A stretch of 64,000 nucleotides of DNA from Diphasiastrum complanatum (GCA_029204225.1 CM055098.1:49228277-49292276), one strand, 5' to 3'. Shown: positions 12,501 through 24,288, counted from the first letter of the stretch. Notes: generated from the letters alone by a model not told the origin. Made by a program: numbers and translations.

Positions 12501-13380
12501 GATAATAAAAAGAGAGAAACTTCAACCTAGATCATAAAGATGATTACTCCAAGCATCTATTGATAGTCATAACTATATATCGAGAGGCCTCATAGACCCA
12601 TTGTCGACACAAAAAGCTCCCTACCAAATTTATGCAAAAATCACATGGACTATTAGTTGGTAGCATACAAATAGAGAGGTAGAGTATATTCTCCTCGCAC
12701 TGTACCTTTGAAATTCCATGAACTCTCATCGATTGGGATACAATTTAGCAAGACAATCTCCTCTTTGATATCTGCCAATTGTCTATGGCACGACTATGCA
12801 CAAAAATGCTCATTACTCATTAGGCTATATTTTGCAAGATTGGACTCTATAAAAGGACTAACACGCGCTTTCACTTCGCTCAATCCAACTCTTTATAATA
12901 CGAAGGTCACACATTTCAACTTGTACTTTGAATTGGTCTGTGATGTTCATGTACTGACCTACCCATGCTTATATAATTAGTACAAAGAGAGGTTAGAGGA
13001 TTACACAGAATTTACAGTGCCTAAAATTTAAAATTTATTTTTGTCATCTAGCACAATGTACCTTGGTTAAGCTCATTGAGAGATTAAAAAATATCGGTTA
13101 GCAAAGTTGTTATGGAAAAAACTTCTACAAGCACCACAAACTCCAAAATTCATGTCAACTCAATGAAGGTACTCCTAAATGTTTCATAAATCAACGATTC
13201 AAATGCCGGAACTACAATTCGAATCAATCCGATTTGAATCAATCAAGAGACTTTCTTGACTTGGTCAACTGGGAAAACTCGAATTGAGCCCACACAATTC
13301 ACGCACTCACACACACTTGTCACACACAAATTATAGGACCCATTTGAGTTTTAGGTTCAATGAGCGACTTCTCCTCCTGC
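9594..13380. other. 3' flank of the trihelix gene and gene-free sequence
   Basis: The first several hundred bases probably contain the 3' UTR; an AATAAA occurs at 10175-10180. Beyond that I find only short frames without recognisable domains. The region looks like long-decayed repeat DNA. Confidence 0.45.
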
Positions 13381-13386
13381 ACATGA

Positions 13387-13628
13387 TGTGTGTGTGTGTG
13401 TGTGTGTGTGTGTTGAACTTTTATTAATTGTGTGTGTGATAATAGTTAATGTGTTAGTTTGTGTGTGTATGACATGTATGATGTGTGTGCATGTGTGTTT
13501 TGAGCTTTTGAAAGGTGAGTGTGTGTTAGATTTTGATTTTTTATGTGTGTTATTTGTTGTTGTGTGTGAGTGTGTCATGTTGTATGTGTAGGACATATGT
13601 GTGTGCGCACGCACTTGTGCGTGTGTGA
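13387..13628. repeat. (TG)n microsatellite and TGTG-rich low-complexity tail
   Basis: A pure (TG)13 tract at 13387-13412 grades into about 215 bp of imperfect GTGTGT-rich sequence. The 133-residue minus-strand frame across it is Thr/His/Ser-rich purely because of the repeat, so I do not call it a gene. Confidence 0.9.
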
Positions 13629-13879
13629 AAATAACAAATGTGAGTCTTGAGACTTGAGTGCAGCTTGAGAGGGGTGGACTGTGGGTATATGTACTTGGCA
13701 TGGAGGCTCCCACCTTGGAGGTTGGAGGTATACAAGAGAAGGAGATCTTAGTTACCATTCATTTTATCCACCTAGGAGTTTGTGGATGGTAGTACACATG
13801 TGCAAAGCCAGGATGGTGCTAGCTAGGGGCAGGAGAAGGCCAAAGGTCTTGATGGCGGTATAGGACGTCATTCATTAAT

Positions 13880-14100
13880 CCAAAAAAGACCCTTTGTAAA
13901 GATTCTTTTTATATTTTTTTCTCAATTTTTTCTTACACATGGACCAATCAAAACACTCAAATTGGAAATCTACGTAACGTAACTTTTTGAGTCCACATTT
14001 TGATTCCACACTAAAAATGGCATAACGTTTTAGTGGTAAGTCCGAATTTAGCGGAGTTTGGTGCATTGGAAAGCGCTCGACAAGGGCTTTCCAATGATAT
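13880..14100. repeat. Dispersed repeat related to 35790-35900
   Basis: The block CATGGACCAAT...TCTACGTAACGTA (13938-13981) is matched by CATGTGGACCAATT...TCTACGTAACGTA at 35845-35891. Both also carry a CGACAAGGGC-TTT motif, after the block here (about 14080) and before it at 35790, so motif order differs. It is a family of unclassified repeat. No termini were resolved. Confidence 0.55.
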
Positions 14101-14588
14101 GTTACATGATATACTTTTGAGCTACAACTAAAAATTTATGGCAAGTCAAAAGTATTAGTGTTATAATATTTTAATAATATAAACTACATCTTGCACGAAT
14201 TCTTAAAGGGTCTTTTTGGAGCTCAAAACTCCTCTAATGAGGGCTGGAAGCTAGATGTCGCTTGTTGTCTACTCACGGGGATTAGGGCATAGATGGTGGA
14301 TCTGGATTGGATACTAAGGCATGGTGGATCGTGAGCATTTAGTTTCTTGTGTTGGTATTAGAGCCACTGAAAACCATGTATAGGTCTTATTGATCCGTCT
14401 CAACAAATTGTAATTTTGATTTAATTTCAGAAAAGAATAATCTAGAAGAATTGTTGAAGCCCTAAAACTGAGGTTACAAAAAAAAGCCACCAGTTGGTGG
14501 GCTGGCAACCTGTGGGGCTACTGCCCCTTTGTTGGCAACTAGCAAGCCTTTTGTTGGCCAGCGGGGTGGTTGCCATGTGGCATGCAAA

Positions 14589-14607
14589 GGGGGGGGGGGG
14601 GGGGGGG
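14589..14607. repeat. Poly(G) run of 19
   Basis: Nineteen consecutive G residues on the plus strand, in a locally G-rich, GGCAACC-repetitive patch (about 14470-14660). The run could form G-quadruplex structures and is prone to length error in assemblies. Confidence 0.95.
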
Positions 14608-14659
14608 ATGTTTTTGCCCCTTGCGGCTCCTAAGTAATGTGAAGAAAGGGGGGATGGGG

Positions 14660-17600
14660 TGGTGGATTGCCGCTCATGCTTTCATTTTTCAAATTTCCAA
14701 TTTCCCTAACAACTTTTTCTCATGTTTGTGGCAACCATAGACAATGCCACATTAGAGATAATGCACTAATGACTTGTTATCTAAGGGAAACAAACTCACT
14801 GGAAGGTGAGGCCTTTAGAAAACTTAGACATGAGTTTAGTGATGCTTTCCCAGACGTACCGCTAGGGGTGTTGACCATGCCCTGCGCTGTTATTGTCATC
14901 CCCTGATCCTGTCATGTGCCAATAGAACCTAACTGCCCAAGTGTGCTATGATCCTCATCACCGTCCTGCAAAGGTGGCACTACAAAACAAGCAACATCAT
15001 CTGCATGCACCTGAACCTGTAAAAACTACAATGTCTCCCTCCAAGCGATCCACCTCCGTCCACATGCCTTGTCCCACCACAAACATGGCTATAGAAACCC
15101 TCAAGATGCTATAAAAAAAGGTCAAAAACTCAATGGAAAATGGATAAGTGAAAAAAGAGAGCTTAAACAAGCCTAGAATCGACAAACCTAAACCGTAATG
15201 CCAATGGATGCTTAAAGACCTACCCTAAATCCTAACCCCTACACCTAGAAAAAAAACAATGCATGCCTCATGCACACCAACTACATGAATAATCATAGTG
15301 GTTACCTATCCATAAAGAAGCTTGGGAACATGCATTCACTCTCCCCCTAGCAACCCTACGACCAATCTTAGCAATAGGAATCACTTAATGCACTATAGCC
15401 TCCAAACAAAGCAAGGAAAAAAAGAGTTAAGAAAAGCTTCAAGAAGTTATTTTGCTTGCAAATCCCCACATAATCATTGTTGTCCTCTTCTATGTGCTAC
15501 ATTCACCTTGCACTCATCATGGCCTTCACATGATGTGCCAAAGTATGATTCAATTGTCGCATGATCCCATGCAGGATCCCTAAACTTCGACATTGTAGGC
15601 TAATCCTAATTCCTATCTAATACTACCATTTACTACATAATAAATGATTCCCATCACTAATTACGTAATATCTATATCTATAATCTGTCGAAATTCACTC
15701 CCCAATCTACTTATTGTTGACTAAGTTCTAACGCTCCCTCCTCTCAACTTTGAACTTTCATGGATGATGGCTTGAACTTCACGACACTCCTAAATTCTAA
15801 TGAATGTCTCTAAGCTCCCCTACCAAAGATCATTCAATGATTCACCCAAGTTCCAACTCTGATTGGAAAAATCTAAACCAAATGGCAAAACGAAATCCGT
15901 CTCCCTCATCATCTATCCATATTCCCCTCCCTCTCCTTTAAGCTTTTCTCTCATGAGCTCTCTCAAAGGGTCAAATGGCCTCTCTCCTCTCCTCTCCTCT
16001 CCTCTCCTCTCAAAACGTGCAAAAAACAATGTTTCAACCCCCCTGCCACGACCTAGCTAAGGCTCTCGGGTAACAGTGGTTCAAACAAACATTGATTCGA
16101 TGAAAAACTCAATTGTTTCAAATTGTGCTTCATGAAATATATTCATTATTTACAAGAAGTCATCAATGAATGTGATGAAGTACTATGAGCCTCCAATTTA
16201 TTGTGTCTATGCTGAAGCCCAAATATTTGTATGGATGAACTCCAACATGCTTTTTGCTTGATATGCGCCTCTTGATAAAAATATTGTCCTTTGATGTTTT
16301 CCCTCCACACAAGCTTCAAAGATTTTTTATTCATTCACAATTTTCGACAATCCTTTTATTCATCCACAAAATTTGTAGATTGATTGTTGCATCGATTTGG
16401 CACTCAATTGAAATTTTTTCTCCACTTTTGTCTAAATAGAACCTTGTTTGATCCTACACAATGCTCATGATGGCTTCTAAGCTCTCTATAGAGACTCTCC
16501 AAGCACCAAACAATAATTTCTAATTTGAGGATTTCCCCTTTCCCCATTAAACTCTCCCGAGGGACTTTGTCACCTAAAACCGAATACCAAATTAAGGTCC
16601 CATTACAATGATTCACACTGTCACTCAAGCAACCTGCATCACCACATCATACTGATTGAATACGAATACTGACAATATGATATTCAATTCTAAACTTTGA
16701 TCAAATCAAGCCAATTCTAGTTGGAACTTTATATGTGCTAACTATGTTCCTGATCTACATTACTCTACATTGTGTCTATTGAGTAGCCTCAACATTCTCA
16801 CAAAAGGACCAATGGCAATTCAAATTACTCTATATGCTTTCACAATAGAATCAATCATTGCATTTTTTTTATCAATGTCTTTGTTCTTCACAATCGACAA
16901 TCAAACATTACCTCTCCACCTCACATGAAGAAAATAACACAATTATGATACATGTCAATTACAATCTAACACCATTTGACGCACATTTTTTGATGCACAC
17001 ATTTGCTTGATAACTTTTCTTACTCTAGGTGACAAATGATGGGTGCTAGGGTCGCACCCTTGTAGAGTAGTTATTCAATTATGGTGTTTGACTTGGTCAA
17101 TATGGGTCACAAAATATCGGTCCACTCAATGTAAAAGTATGGCTCAATATTGGAATCATCACAAATATTCACCGATCTTTCTAGCTAATTGATATGCTTG
17201 ATTTGTCAACTTTTGAACATTATCAATGGATCATTAATAAGGGACGTCATGGCCATGTGTAAGGATGTTACAAATAATATGGTGCGTGGGACTTTAATAT
17301 GGGCCATTAAACACTATGTAAAGTGTTGTAACATTGTAAGATGCCTCCAATAATATGCCATGAGTATTGTGAAAGATAATCATCAGCTTTCCTCCACTCC
17401 CCATTGTAGTGTTTCCCCCATGCACCTACACCTCGTTCTCTTTAGAATGCTCCTAATTTTAACATGCATGTCCAACCAAAACAATGCGATCAATGCTCTT
17501 GAACATAGACGTTGTGTGAAATACAATTGGATATGGATACAAGAACTTAGAAATGTGTCGAATGATATCAATTATTACTAAAGGATACAAATGCAAAAGT

Positions 17601-17900
17601 GGGTAAGTGGGTGCTCAGTTCTCGTGATTCTTGCTAGATTTTTTGAGATGCTTCGGAATAATTTTCACAAGCGCTAAAAAACTTGATTTATAAGTCGAAT
17701 TATGGGAAATGTTTCTTGGTCATGCATTGAGGATAGAATTACAATAAACAATAATGGGCTCATCGACATTCTGTGTATATGAGCCAACTACAAGCAACAA
17801 TAAAAGGAGATAGAAGCATGAACCATATGCAATCAAATGGTCGTTTTAACCTAGTAATAAAATTTGTTTAAGTCAAGTAAGAAAAAAAAATCAGTTAATT
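14660..17900. other. Gene-free region with a CTCTC pentanucleotide repeat
   Basis: No frame with recognisable domains. A pentanucleotide repeat of the CTCTC/TCTCC type occupies 15981-16011. The rest is AT-rich unique or decayed sequence. Confidence 0.45.
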
Positions 17901-17908
17901 CAAATAGT

Positions 17909-19418
17909 TTAAAGTGATTGGACAAAAGAGTGGACTTTGGTGAGGTCTAAATACAAGGAACTTGTCTTTTTATAAAGAAGGTGCATTTTGTAAAAGACAT
18001 CACTATTGTTATAATGAAACCATGAATCATATTTTTGAAGGCCATGGGAATTTTCTATCTCATCCACGACAACTCCAACCTCCAGCAAACATTGGCGCCT
18101 CAGGGCACCATCAGCTTTTTTGTGAGATTTAATATAATCAAAGTATTCATGGCGAAAAAACCGTATTTTCTCAATAAATGACATCCTGGCCCTGTATTCG
18201 TTATCATTGTTGTAGTCCTAGGCCAATAACTTCACTTCTTCGAGTGTCAAATTACAAAATATTTTACATTCAACAAATCGAAAAATACTGGTAGTGGGAT
18301 ATGCGGCCACTAGATGTCTTCGCGCCTCTGCTAAGTGGGAGCCACCAATAACATAAAAATCATAAAGTTATATTTTTTCTCATTAAAAACTTCTTTAGAA
18401 GGACAATGGTAACGATCAACTAAAACAATGAAAGACACAACAGTCGCATGTGGATTTAGCTTCATTTTCTTCATCAAATTTGTGACATGCACTTTGTGAG
18501 ATGCCCTCACTTCCATCGTTCTCCTACTTGTATTTGGGTCTATAGGTGGCCTATGAACTTTTTCAATAGGTAACGTGAAGATCTTGCACGACACAAGCTT
18601 TTCGTTCTGAATTGCCTCCCTAATTTTATTCTGATTAGTCTTTATTACGCATGTTTTTAGCAAACCACCAGGTAATATGGCCTCATTTTCAGAATCACCG
18701 ACACTATCTAAACTGCCAGATGTTTCGTCATCATTTTTTGAGTTTTTCTTGGCCATGACTTTGACTCTCTTTGGCTTTTCAGGGGATTGGGCTTCGATCA
18801 CAGCTTTTGTTGTTTGAGATGGAAAGTGTTTCTTTTTTGGAGATGGTACTCTCGGTGAGGACAAGTCCTCACTTATTGGTATAGATTGCTAAATGAAAGA
18901 CAACAAATCTTTGATTAAGTTCTTCGAGTTTTTCAAAATTGTCTTCAGCTTATCAAGAAGAGAAACAATTAAACACATGTTAGCTTCCATCAAAGAAAAT
19001 AATCTGAGATCATCATTGGTCTCTCGGGTTTCAATCAGGATAGACTCCCCAAAGTCACCCTCATAATCTATTTTCTGAATACGACCACAGGACTTCGAGT
19101 TACTCTCATTCATAGCAGTCGCTTTCAACTTGCACACATACAAGAATAGGACTTCTTCAGCAGAATAGGATAAGGCCCAGGAATTATTTGGCAATTTTTT
19201 ATTGGTAGACGTGGAAGATTCTTTTACTGATTTTCCTTTTGGATCTTCCACATTCAAATTAGAATAACATCTTGATAATGGATCGGCTTGTCTGGCCTTC
19301 AACATTGCTAGAATATGTGTATCAGACAATATTCCTACATTTCGACTGTCATGTGATGACTTTAGTCTTTTTTCCACATTTGCCAATTCTTTTTCCGGGG
19401 TTTGCTTCTTTTTACTCC
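17909..19418 (-). pseudogene. ParB-like domain protein of a putative mobile element
   Basis: The reading runs from a probable splice acceptor near 19418 down to 17909, about 490 codons. The N-terminal half is polar, lysine/serine-rich and not recognised. A central segment (LPIEKVHRPPIDPNTSRR, then SHKVHVTNLMKKMKLNP and VVSFIVLVDRYHCPS, about 18370-18575) leads in a shifted frame to FYVIGGSHLAEARRHLV, then NLTLEEVKLLA and MSFIEKIRFFRHEYFDYI (about 18120-18355). I read this as a ParB/sulfiredoxin-like fold: VIGGSHLAEARRHL would match the GERR-type loop and TLEEVKLLA the following helix. Lesions seen are an in-frame TAG at 18889, a frameshift near 18345 and a TAG at about 18212 where a Trp codon is plausible. 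It is divergent to the transposase at 20088-22736. The domain call is by eye; the function is inferred. Confidence 0.6.
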
Positions 19419-19776
19419 TGGAAGTGATAAAAATACTCGTTGTTCACGTTCATTCAATATCAAATTTTATTTTTTAATCAACAATAGAGCACATAAAGAA
19501 GCTTGCTATGATTTATTTATAAAGTCGAAATCTATTGATTTACATGTTATTTTAACATAGATTTACTTAAATTTTACAAATGATGGCTATTGTAGCGTTC
19601 TTGGTAAAATTTTAATTCAAACGATCTCATTTATTGTAATTCACCCCAATACCCAACACGTAAAGAGTCGACGCACTGAATGTCTGTTTTATTGCTGATC
19701 AAAACTCGATATAAAGCATCGCATTGAACACAACTCGTCGGGGTCCCATAATAAAGTCCAAATTACATTCCCACTT

Positions 19777-19961
19777 GATGCACTGCATCTAGTTAGAGTA
19801 ACATTTTGATGCAGTGCATCGAGTTGGAGAGTGCATCGTATTGGTGCTCCAACTTGATGCACTGCATCGTATTGGTGCTCCAACTCGATGCACTGCATCG
19901 AGTTGGAGCATCATTTCGTTGCAGTGCATCGAGTTGGACCACATTTTCGATGCACTGCATC
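19777..19961. repeat. Palindromic iteron array between divergent genes
   Basis: Six copies of the 13-bp palindrome GATGCA(C/G)TGCATC start at 19777, 19808, 19856, 19887, 19918 and 19949. The spacing is 31 bp except for one 48-bp interval, which contains a half site at 19831. Five cores are exact; the fifth has GTTGCA. Most are flanked by GAGTTGGAG or its complement. The copy at 19878-19908 is palindromic over 31 bp apart from its centre base, and the last over 21 bp (19945-19965). The array lies in the 0.67-kb gap between the ParB-like gene and the transposase, so it could be a shared promoter or operator, or a protein-binding or replication/segregation site. Short frames across it encode only repeat-derived peptides. 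Confidence 0.93.
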
Positions 19962-20087
19962 GAAATTTTGTAGATCCATTACTCAACCCTAAAATAACAG
20001 TGGCAAATTTTTTAACCCTAAGTTTCTGCAATCATAAATTTACATAAATAACACCACGGACATACTTGCTGATCTTCATTTTGCAGA

Positions 20088-22736
20088 GGCAAGGGGTAGA
20101 GAATGCAGAGCAAGATCTTCCACCTTTAGTCATGCCTTCGCAGCCGCTCAATGAGGATCTTTGCAAGAGCGCTCTTCTCTCCAGGAAATGTCGTGCACAA
20201 ATGAGAATGGGTGGGTCCTTTTGTACTTTCACTCTTTTCAAATATGGAAAGTTGTCTTGTCAAGCTTAAAATGATTAAAATAATTTCCATTTTTGTCGTG
20301 ACATGCACAATACAGATTTTTTATATTTTTCCTTTGATTTACAGAGACCCTACTGACAATTCATCATCTGAGGTGAGCCTCTTGTTTTTTTTCATATGAA
20401 GGCACGCAAGTGGTCGGTGTAAACACCTTACCTGAAAATGTGTCAGGAAACGTGTCAGAGAACGTTTCAGAGAATTTGTCAAATCCTGTCCGTAGCGAGG
20501 ACAATGGGATTTTTTTCTATCCTCTCAATTGATACCTTGTTTAAAAAAAACATTTGACTATAGTCTGGGGAATGACCTCGTTTGTAGAGGGGCATTTAAA
20601 AATGTGTTGAGCCTCGTCAACTCTCGACTAGAGAGGATAAAGAACAGAATTAATAAGTTCGGTCATATCCATCCATCTCCAAAGGTTGTGGGTGATGTTG
20701 CACAACACACATTGTTATGGATGGAGAAAATATTTTTGTCTTCATTGCGAGGTAATGCCAACGACTGGCAAATTCCATCTTGCTGATAACTTTACTCGGA
20801 TGGAAATTTTTTCAGTATACAAAGAACATACGATTCAAAACAACAACATGTATATATCTTACTCATATATCAAAAAACTTTGGAAGAGAGATTTCAATAA
20901 TGTCTCTATTCCAAGAAAAGTTCGAATGGGAGTATGCAGCAGTACGTGTGTAGAATTGAAAAGTAAAAGAAAAGCCTTAAGGGATCTGAGGGAGATTGCG
21001 ATGGTGAAGTCAACTTTGAATAACCATAGAGAGGAACAGACAGCGGAACATCAAAAAATAATACATCACCGTAAAAAATGCTTTGGGTTTCTAGAGAAGT
21101 ATTTTGGCATTGTCATTGACGGGATGGATAAAAAAAAGAACAGTTGCCTCACTTCGCACAACTACCAAAGGATGTTCACAAAGAAACGATGATTCAAACA
21201 CATTTGGTCGGTTGCTTGATATACAAAGAAATTGTTCATCCTCGAGTCTTTTTCACATATCCTAACGTGCATAATGATCCCAACTTAACCGTGACTATTA
21301 TTCATCATGGTTTATCTTCATGGTGAGGATTGCTTCCGGCTGTTTTATATGTTCAGTTGGACAACACAGAAGAGAGAATAAGAATCAAATGGTCTTGGGT
21401 TATTTGAATATGTTTGTGGAGAAGGGTGTCTTCAAAAAAGTAAAGGTTAATTTTCTATTGGTTGGAGACACACACACACGATCATATAGATCAAATGTTC
21501 AGCACTTTCTCTAAAAAATTATCGCGTCGAGATGCATTTACACTTCCTATAATGATATCCATCATAGAGAAAGCCTACACTCCTAAGCCAAGCACATTTC
21601 ATCTCAAGAAGACCATTGAATTCAAGGAGTTTGTGAAGTCTTCAAGAGAACTATGTTTGGAAAAGTTAAATGACATTAGCTACCAACACTGCTTTCTTAT
21701 TAAAAAAGAAATGTATGAGAAACAATTGTCGACATGTAAACAATGGCTTTCAACAGATGGTTTGAAATTCTTGATACATGTACCAGTTGTTCAAATGAAG
21801 TCCACAAAGCAGATACCTATGTTACTAGCCAAAGAAATTAAAGATGCTGAAAAGCAAACAAGACCTATTGATTATCGAAAGTGCATAGAAGAGCATAAAC
21901 TTCTAATCGAGAAAGCAAAAAAATATGCAGGAGAACAAGATACTAAATGGTGGGATACATTTCATGAGGAGCAAATGGTGATATTAAGTAATATTGAGGT
22001 TGACAAATGAGAACTCCCATTTGCCTTCGCGTGGCCTGTCCATCAAAGTAATACCAAAGTAGAGCATGTATAGATAACAGAACATCATGAATCTGTTAGA
22101 AAGACCAGAGAGATGTATCTTGGAGCAAGGCGGTCAACAAGTAGGAGGGACAGACTAGCCCAAATGTGGAAGGGTGACCTACAAGATATCCAAGAGGGTA
22201 CTTTGGTAGCTACATTGGCAACAAATGATGATCTCGGTCACCCCTTTTGGATTGGAAAGTACTCACACTTCATTGAGACGACATCACATCTGACATTAAA
22301 GACATAACTATGCATTGGTTTAAAACAGACCACGTTGATCCATTCAAAGGGAGGTATAGCCTCGAGATGGTTCGTACAGTGCATGGTAAAGGGAACAAGC
22401 GAAAAACAAAGAATACTCCAAATTCTTCTTTATTGTTTTTAGAGGAGGTGGATGTTTTAGTGTATGACTTCATGCTCACCACAACAGGTCATTTGAGAAA
22501 GTCCATTATTGAAATCCTAAAGCAGAAAATTTCCTTGACAAACGATGTGGGACCGTCCTCACGTACAAGAGGAAGTATGGGAAACTATGGAAATTACGGC
22601 TTGCAATTGTGAGGAAGGCAATGTTTTAGTACATAGTGAAGAAGAGGATGCTTCTTCCACCACTTCAGGATCATCAACACCTATAACTACTGATAGTGAT
22701 GAAATTGATAGTGACTAGCATTTGGACCTGTATGAG
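20088..22736 (+). pseudogene. DUF7869-like RNase H-fold transposase, degenerate
   Basis: Pieces in several frames join into one plausible protein. An N-terminal part with possible introns (AG at 20087; AG at about 20343, then a 28-bp exon before a GTGAGC donor) comes first. Next is FHLADNFTRMEIFSVYK, YSYIKKLWKRDF and a Cys cluster (MGVCSSTCVELK, about 20790-20960) with one extra residue compared with CxxC. The catalytic core follows: FGIVIDGMDKKK (about 21110), QLPHFAQLPKD, VQLDNT (about 21355), RENKNQMVLGYLNMF, and the THDHIDQMFSTFSKKLSRR block (about 21466-21525) expected of VGHTHEDIDQ-type proteins. A C-terminal SH3/chromo-like patch (GHPFWIGK, about 22240) precedes an acidic tail. Lesions are frameshifts near 20750, 21140, 21370 and 21470 and an in-frame TGA at 21324. 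The Asp residues and the GHTH..D motif suggest a DDE/D-type nuclease fold. The family name is from memory. Confidence 0.6.
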
Positions 22737-23094
22737 TCCAAAGAATTTTGAATATCGCGTGTGTCACAAAATATAAGTAACTATTTTTTTTGTTTGTCAC
22801 TTTTATATCATAAGAGTATGAGTATTTTGAAAATGTGCTTCTTTTTTAAACTTGGTATTCTTTGAATGGAAATGTTCTTCCAAGTGGTCTTGAGAACCCC
22901 CAAAAACGGTATAATTGTTATTCTTGTCAAGAATAAAAAAAGTATCTTTTTTAATGTATTTTGAAAAATACTTGCGTAATGCTTTTTTGTTGACACCCAT
23001 AAAAAGAGGTCATTTTTTGAAGTATCTTAGGAAATATTCCAAATGTTTTCCCTTAGTTGGAAAAATTATCCATTCAATAGGAAATTGTGTTTTT
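22737..23094. other. Spacer between two elements
   Basis: AT-rich sequence between the transposase-like gene and the Copia gag remnant. I could not find terminal inverted repeats or a target-site duplication for the divergent-gene element. Confidence 0.4.
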
Positions 23095-23639
23095 TGAAGA
23101 GTGAGGTCAAGCTGTCTGGAGATCATTACAACAAAGTGTTTATACGACTTTGGAAGAAAAGAAAGCAAGGTCATAACGACATCATCATCTTGAAAAACAC
23201 ATCCTACATCTAATAACTGATCCAATAAAGATTTGAAGTTGTTGATGTGAGAAGTGATGACAGTAGAATCAGACATACTAAGAGTAAAGAACTTCCTTCT
23301 AAGATGTAATCTAGTGGTTACATCATGAGTCTCATTGAGATTTGATAACAAATCTAATGCATCTGTAGAGGTTTTGCATGTGGTAACATGAGATACTTGG
23401 GAGTCGGCCAGATTGAGTGTGATACATGTTAAGGCCTTCTGATCTTTGATCTTCTATGCCTTTGCTTGATCACCAAATTCCAGTTTCAGGTCAGCACCTT
23501 CTACTACATTCCAAAGATCTCTATCTATTAACATCATTTGGAGTTTTAACTTCCAGATATAGAAGTTAGATCCATTGAACTTGTCAATGATTCTAGCTTC
23601 GTTGGATGATGTAGACGAAGAGCTACCAATATGAGGCAT
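23095..23639 (-). pseudogene. Copia gag (5' part), truncated
   Basis: The minus-strand reading from an ATG at 23639 gives a typical Copia gag start: IIDKFNGSNFYIWKLKLQMM, then DLWNVVEG, then LHLRRKFFTLSMSDSTVITS and HINNFKSLLDQLLDVG. An in-frame stop lies near 23453. Homology ends at about 23095, after which the sequence is unrelated. The same family appears at 63594-63964, where gag continues into a zinc knuckle, so this copy is truncated. No protease, integrase or RT follows. Confidence 0.85.
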
Positions 23640-23693
23640 GTTAACAGTAATACAAATAGAACAAACTTAATCTCTCGGTTTATTTGAACTGCA

Positions 23694-23704
23694 CTCTGAT
23701 ACCA
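23694..23704 (-). other. Primer-binding site, initiator Met-tRNA type
   Basis: On the minus strand this reads TGGTATCAGAG, the standard plant Copia PBS. It lies three bases inside the CATCA end of the adjacent LTR and about 55 bp before the gag ATG. Confidence 0.85.
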
Positions 23705-23707
23705 ATC

Positions 23708-24288
23708 TGATGGGGCAAGGGAGTATGGAGAACGCGAACGAAGAAGAGAGCATGAATATTTGCGGAACAGCTCTCCCGTTGTAATGGGCTGCTAGATGCA
23801 AAGATAGTCTAATAGATTGTTTATGAAATATAATCACAGCTTAAATGTTTTGTTGTCCAATAGGATCTTATAAATCAATTCATACTCATAAAATCAAAAT
23901 GAGTACAGTCCATCGAAGAGATTAGAAATGGTTTGTGTGTGGTATCACTGGAAATGGATTTAATCAAAAGTTTAGTTGTGAATGTATTGACAGTGCAACA
24001 AAAAATAATGGCGAGTTTCTCAGGTGTCAAAGTGATCAGAAGTTGAGGAGTCGTAGACGTCCGTGTTCTGATCAAAGTGAGTACACAAGCGCGATCAAAC
24101 AAAAATGAAGTGCATTCAAATCAGAACAAGCATTCATCTACGCATCCACTCGTCCTGATGTCTGACCACCGCCCTCTACAGCCCCGCCGTAATCATATCA
24201 GGTCCCTTGTATACGTACTTGTACAAATACTTCACACTACGTATATGTACACATACCTCCACGTTTAAGTGGCACTGAAAATGTAGTG
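23708..24288 (-). repeat. Probable Copia 5' LTR
   Basis: It begins TGATGGGG next to the PBS (plus-strand view). The far edge is placed where the Helitron-like coding sequence resumes, near TGTCA at about 24288. Only one LTR of this element lies in the window, so the outer boundary and its target-site duplication cannot be verified. Confidence 0.55.

Noticed and set aside
13357-13758. 133-residue minus-strand frame
   Set aside because: Thr/His/Ser-rich translation of a TGTG-rich repeat, with no domain and no codon signal.
14353-14365. TGGTATTAGAGCC, possible primer-binding site
   Set aside because: One mismatch from the consensus, but no LTR pair, gag or PPT could be found around it.
19777-19961. 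CRISPR-like array
   Set aside because: Regular repeats, but the spacers are related sequences, there is no leader or cas gene, and the genome is a plant's.
19689-20047. Three overlapping small frames encoding similar repeated peptides
   Set aside because: They are translations of the palindromic iterons on both strands, not genes.
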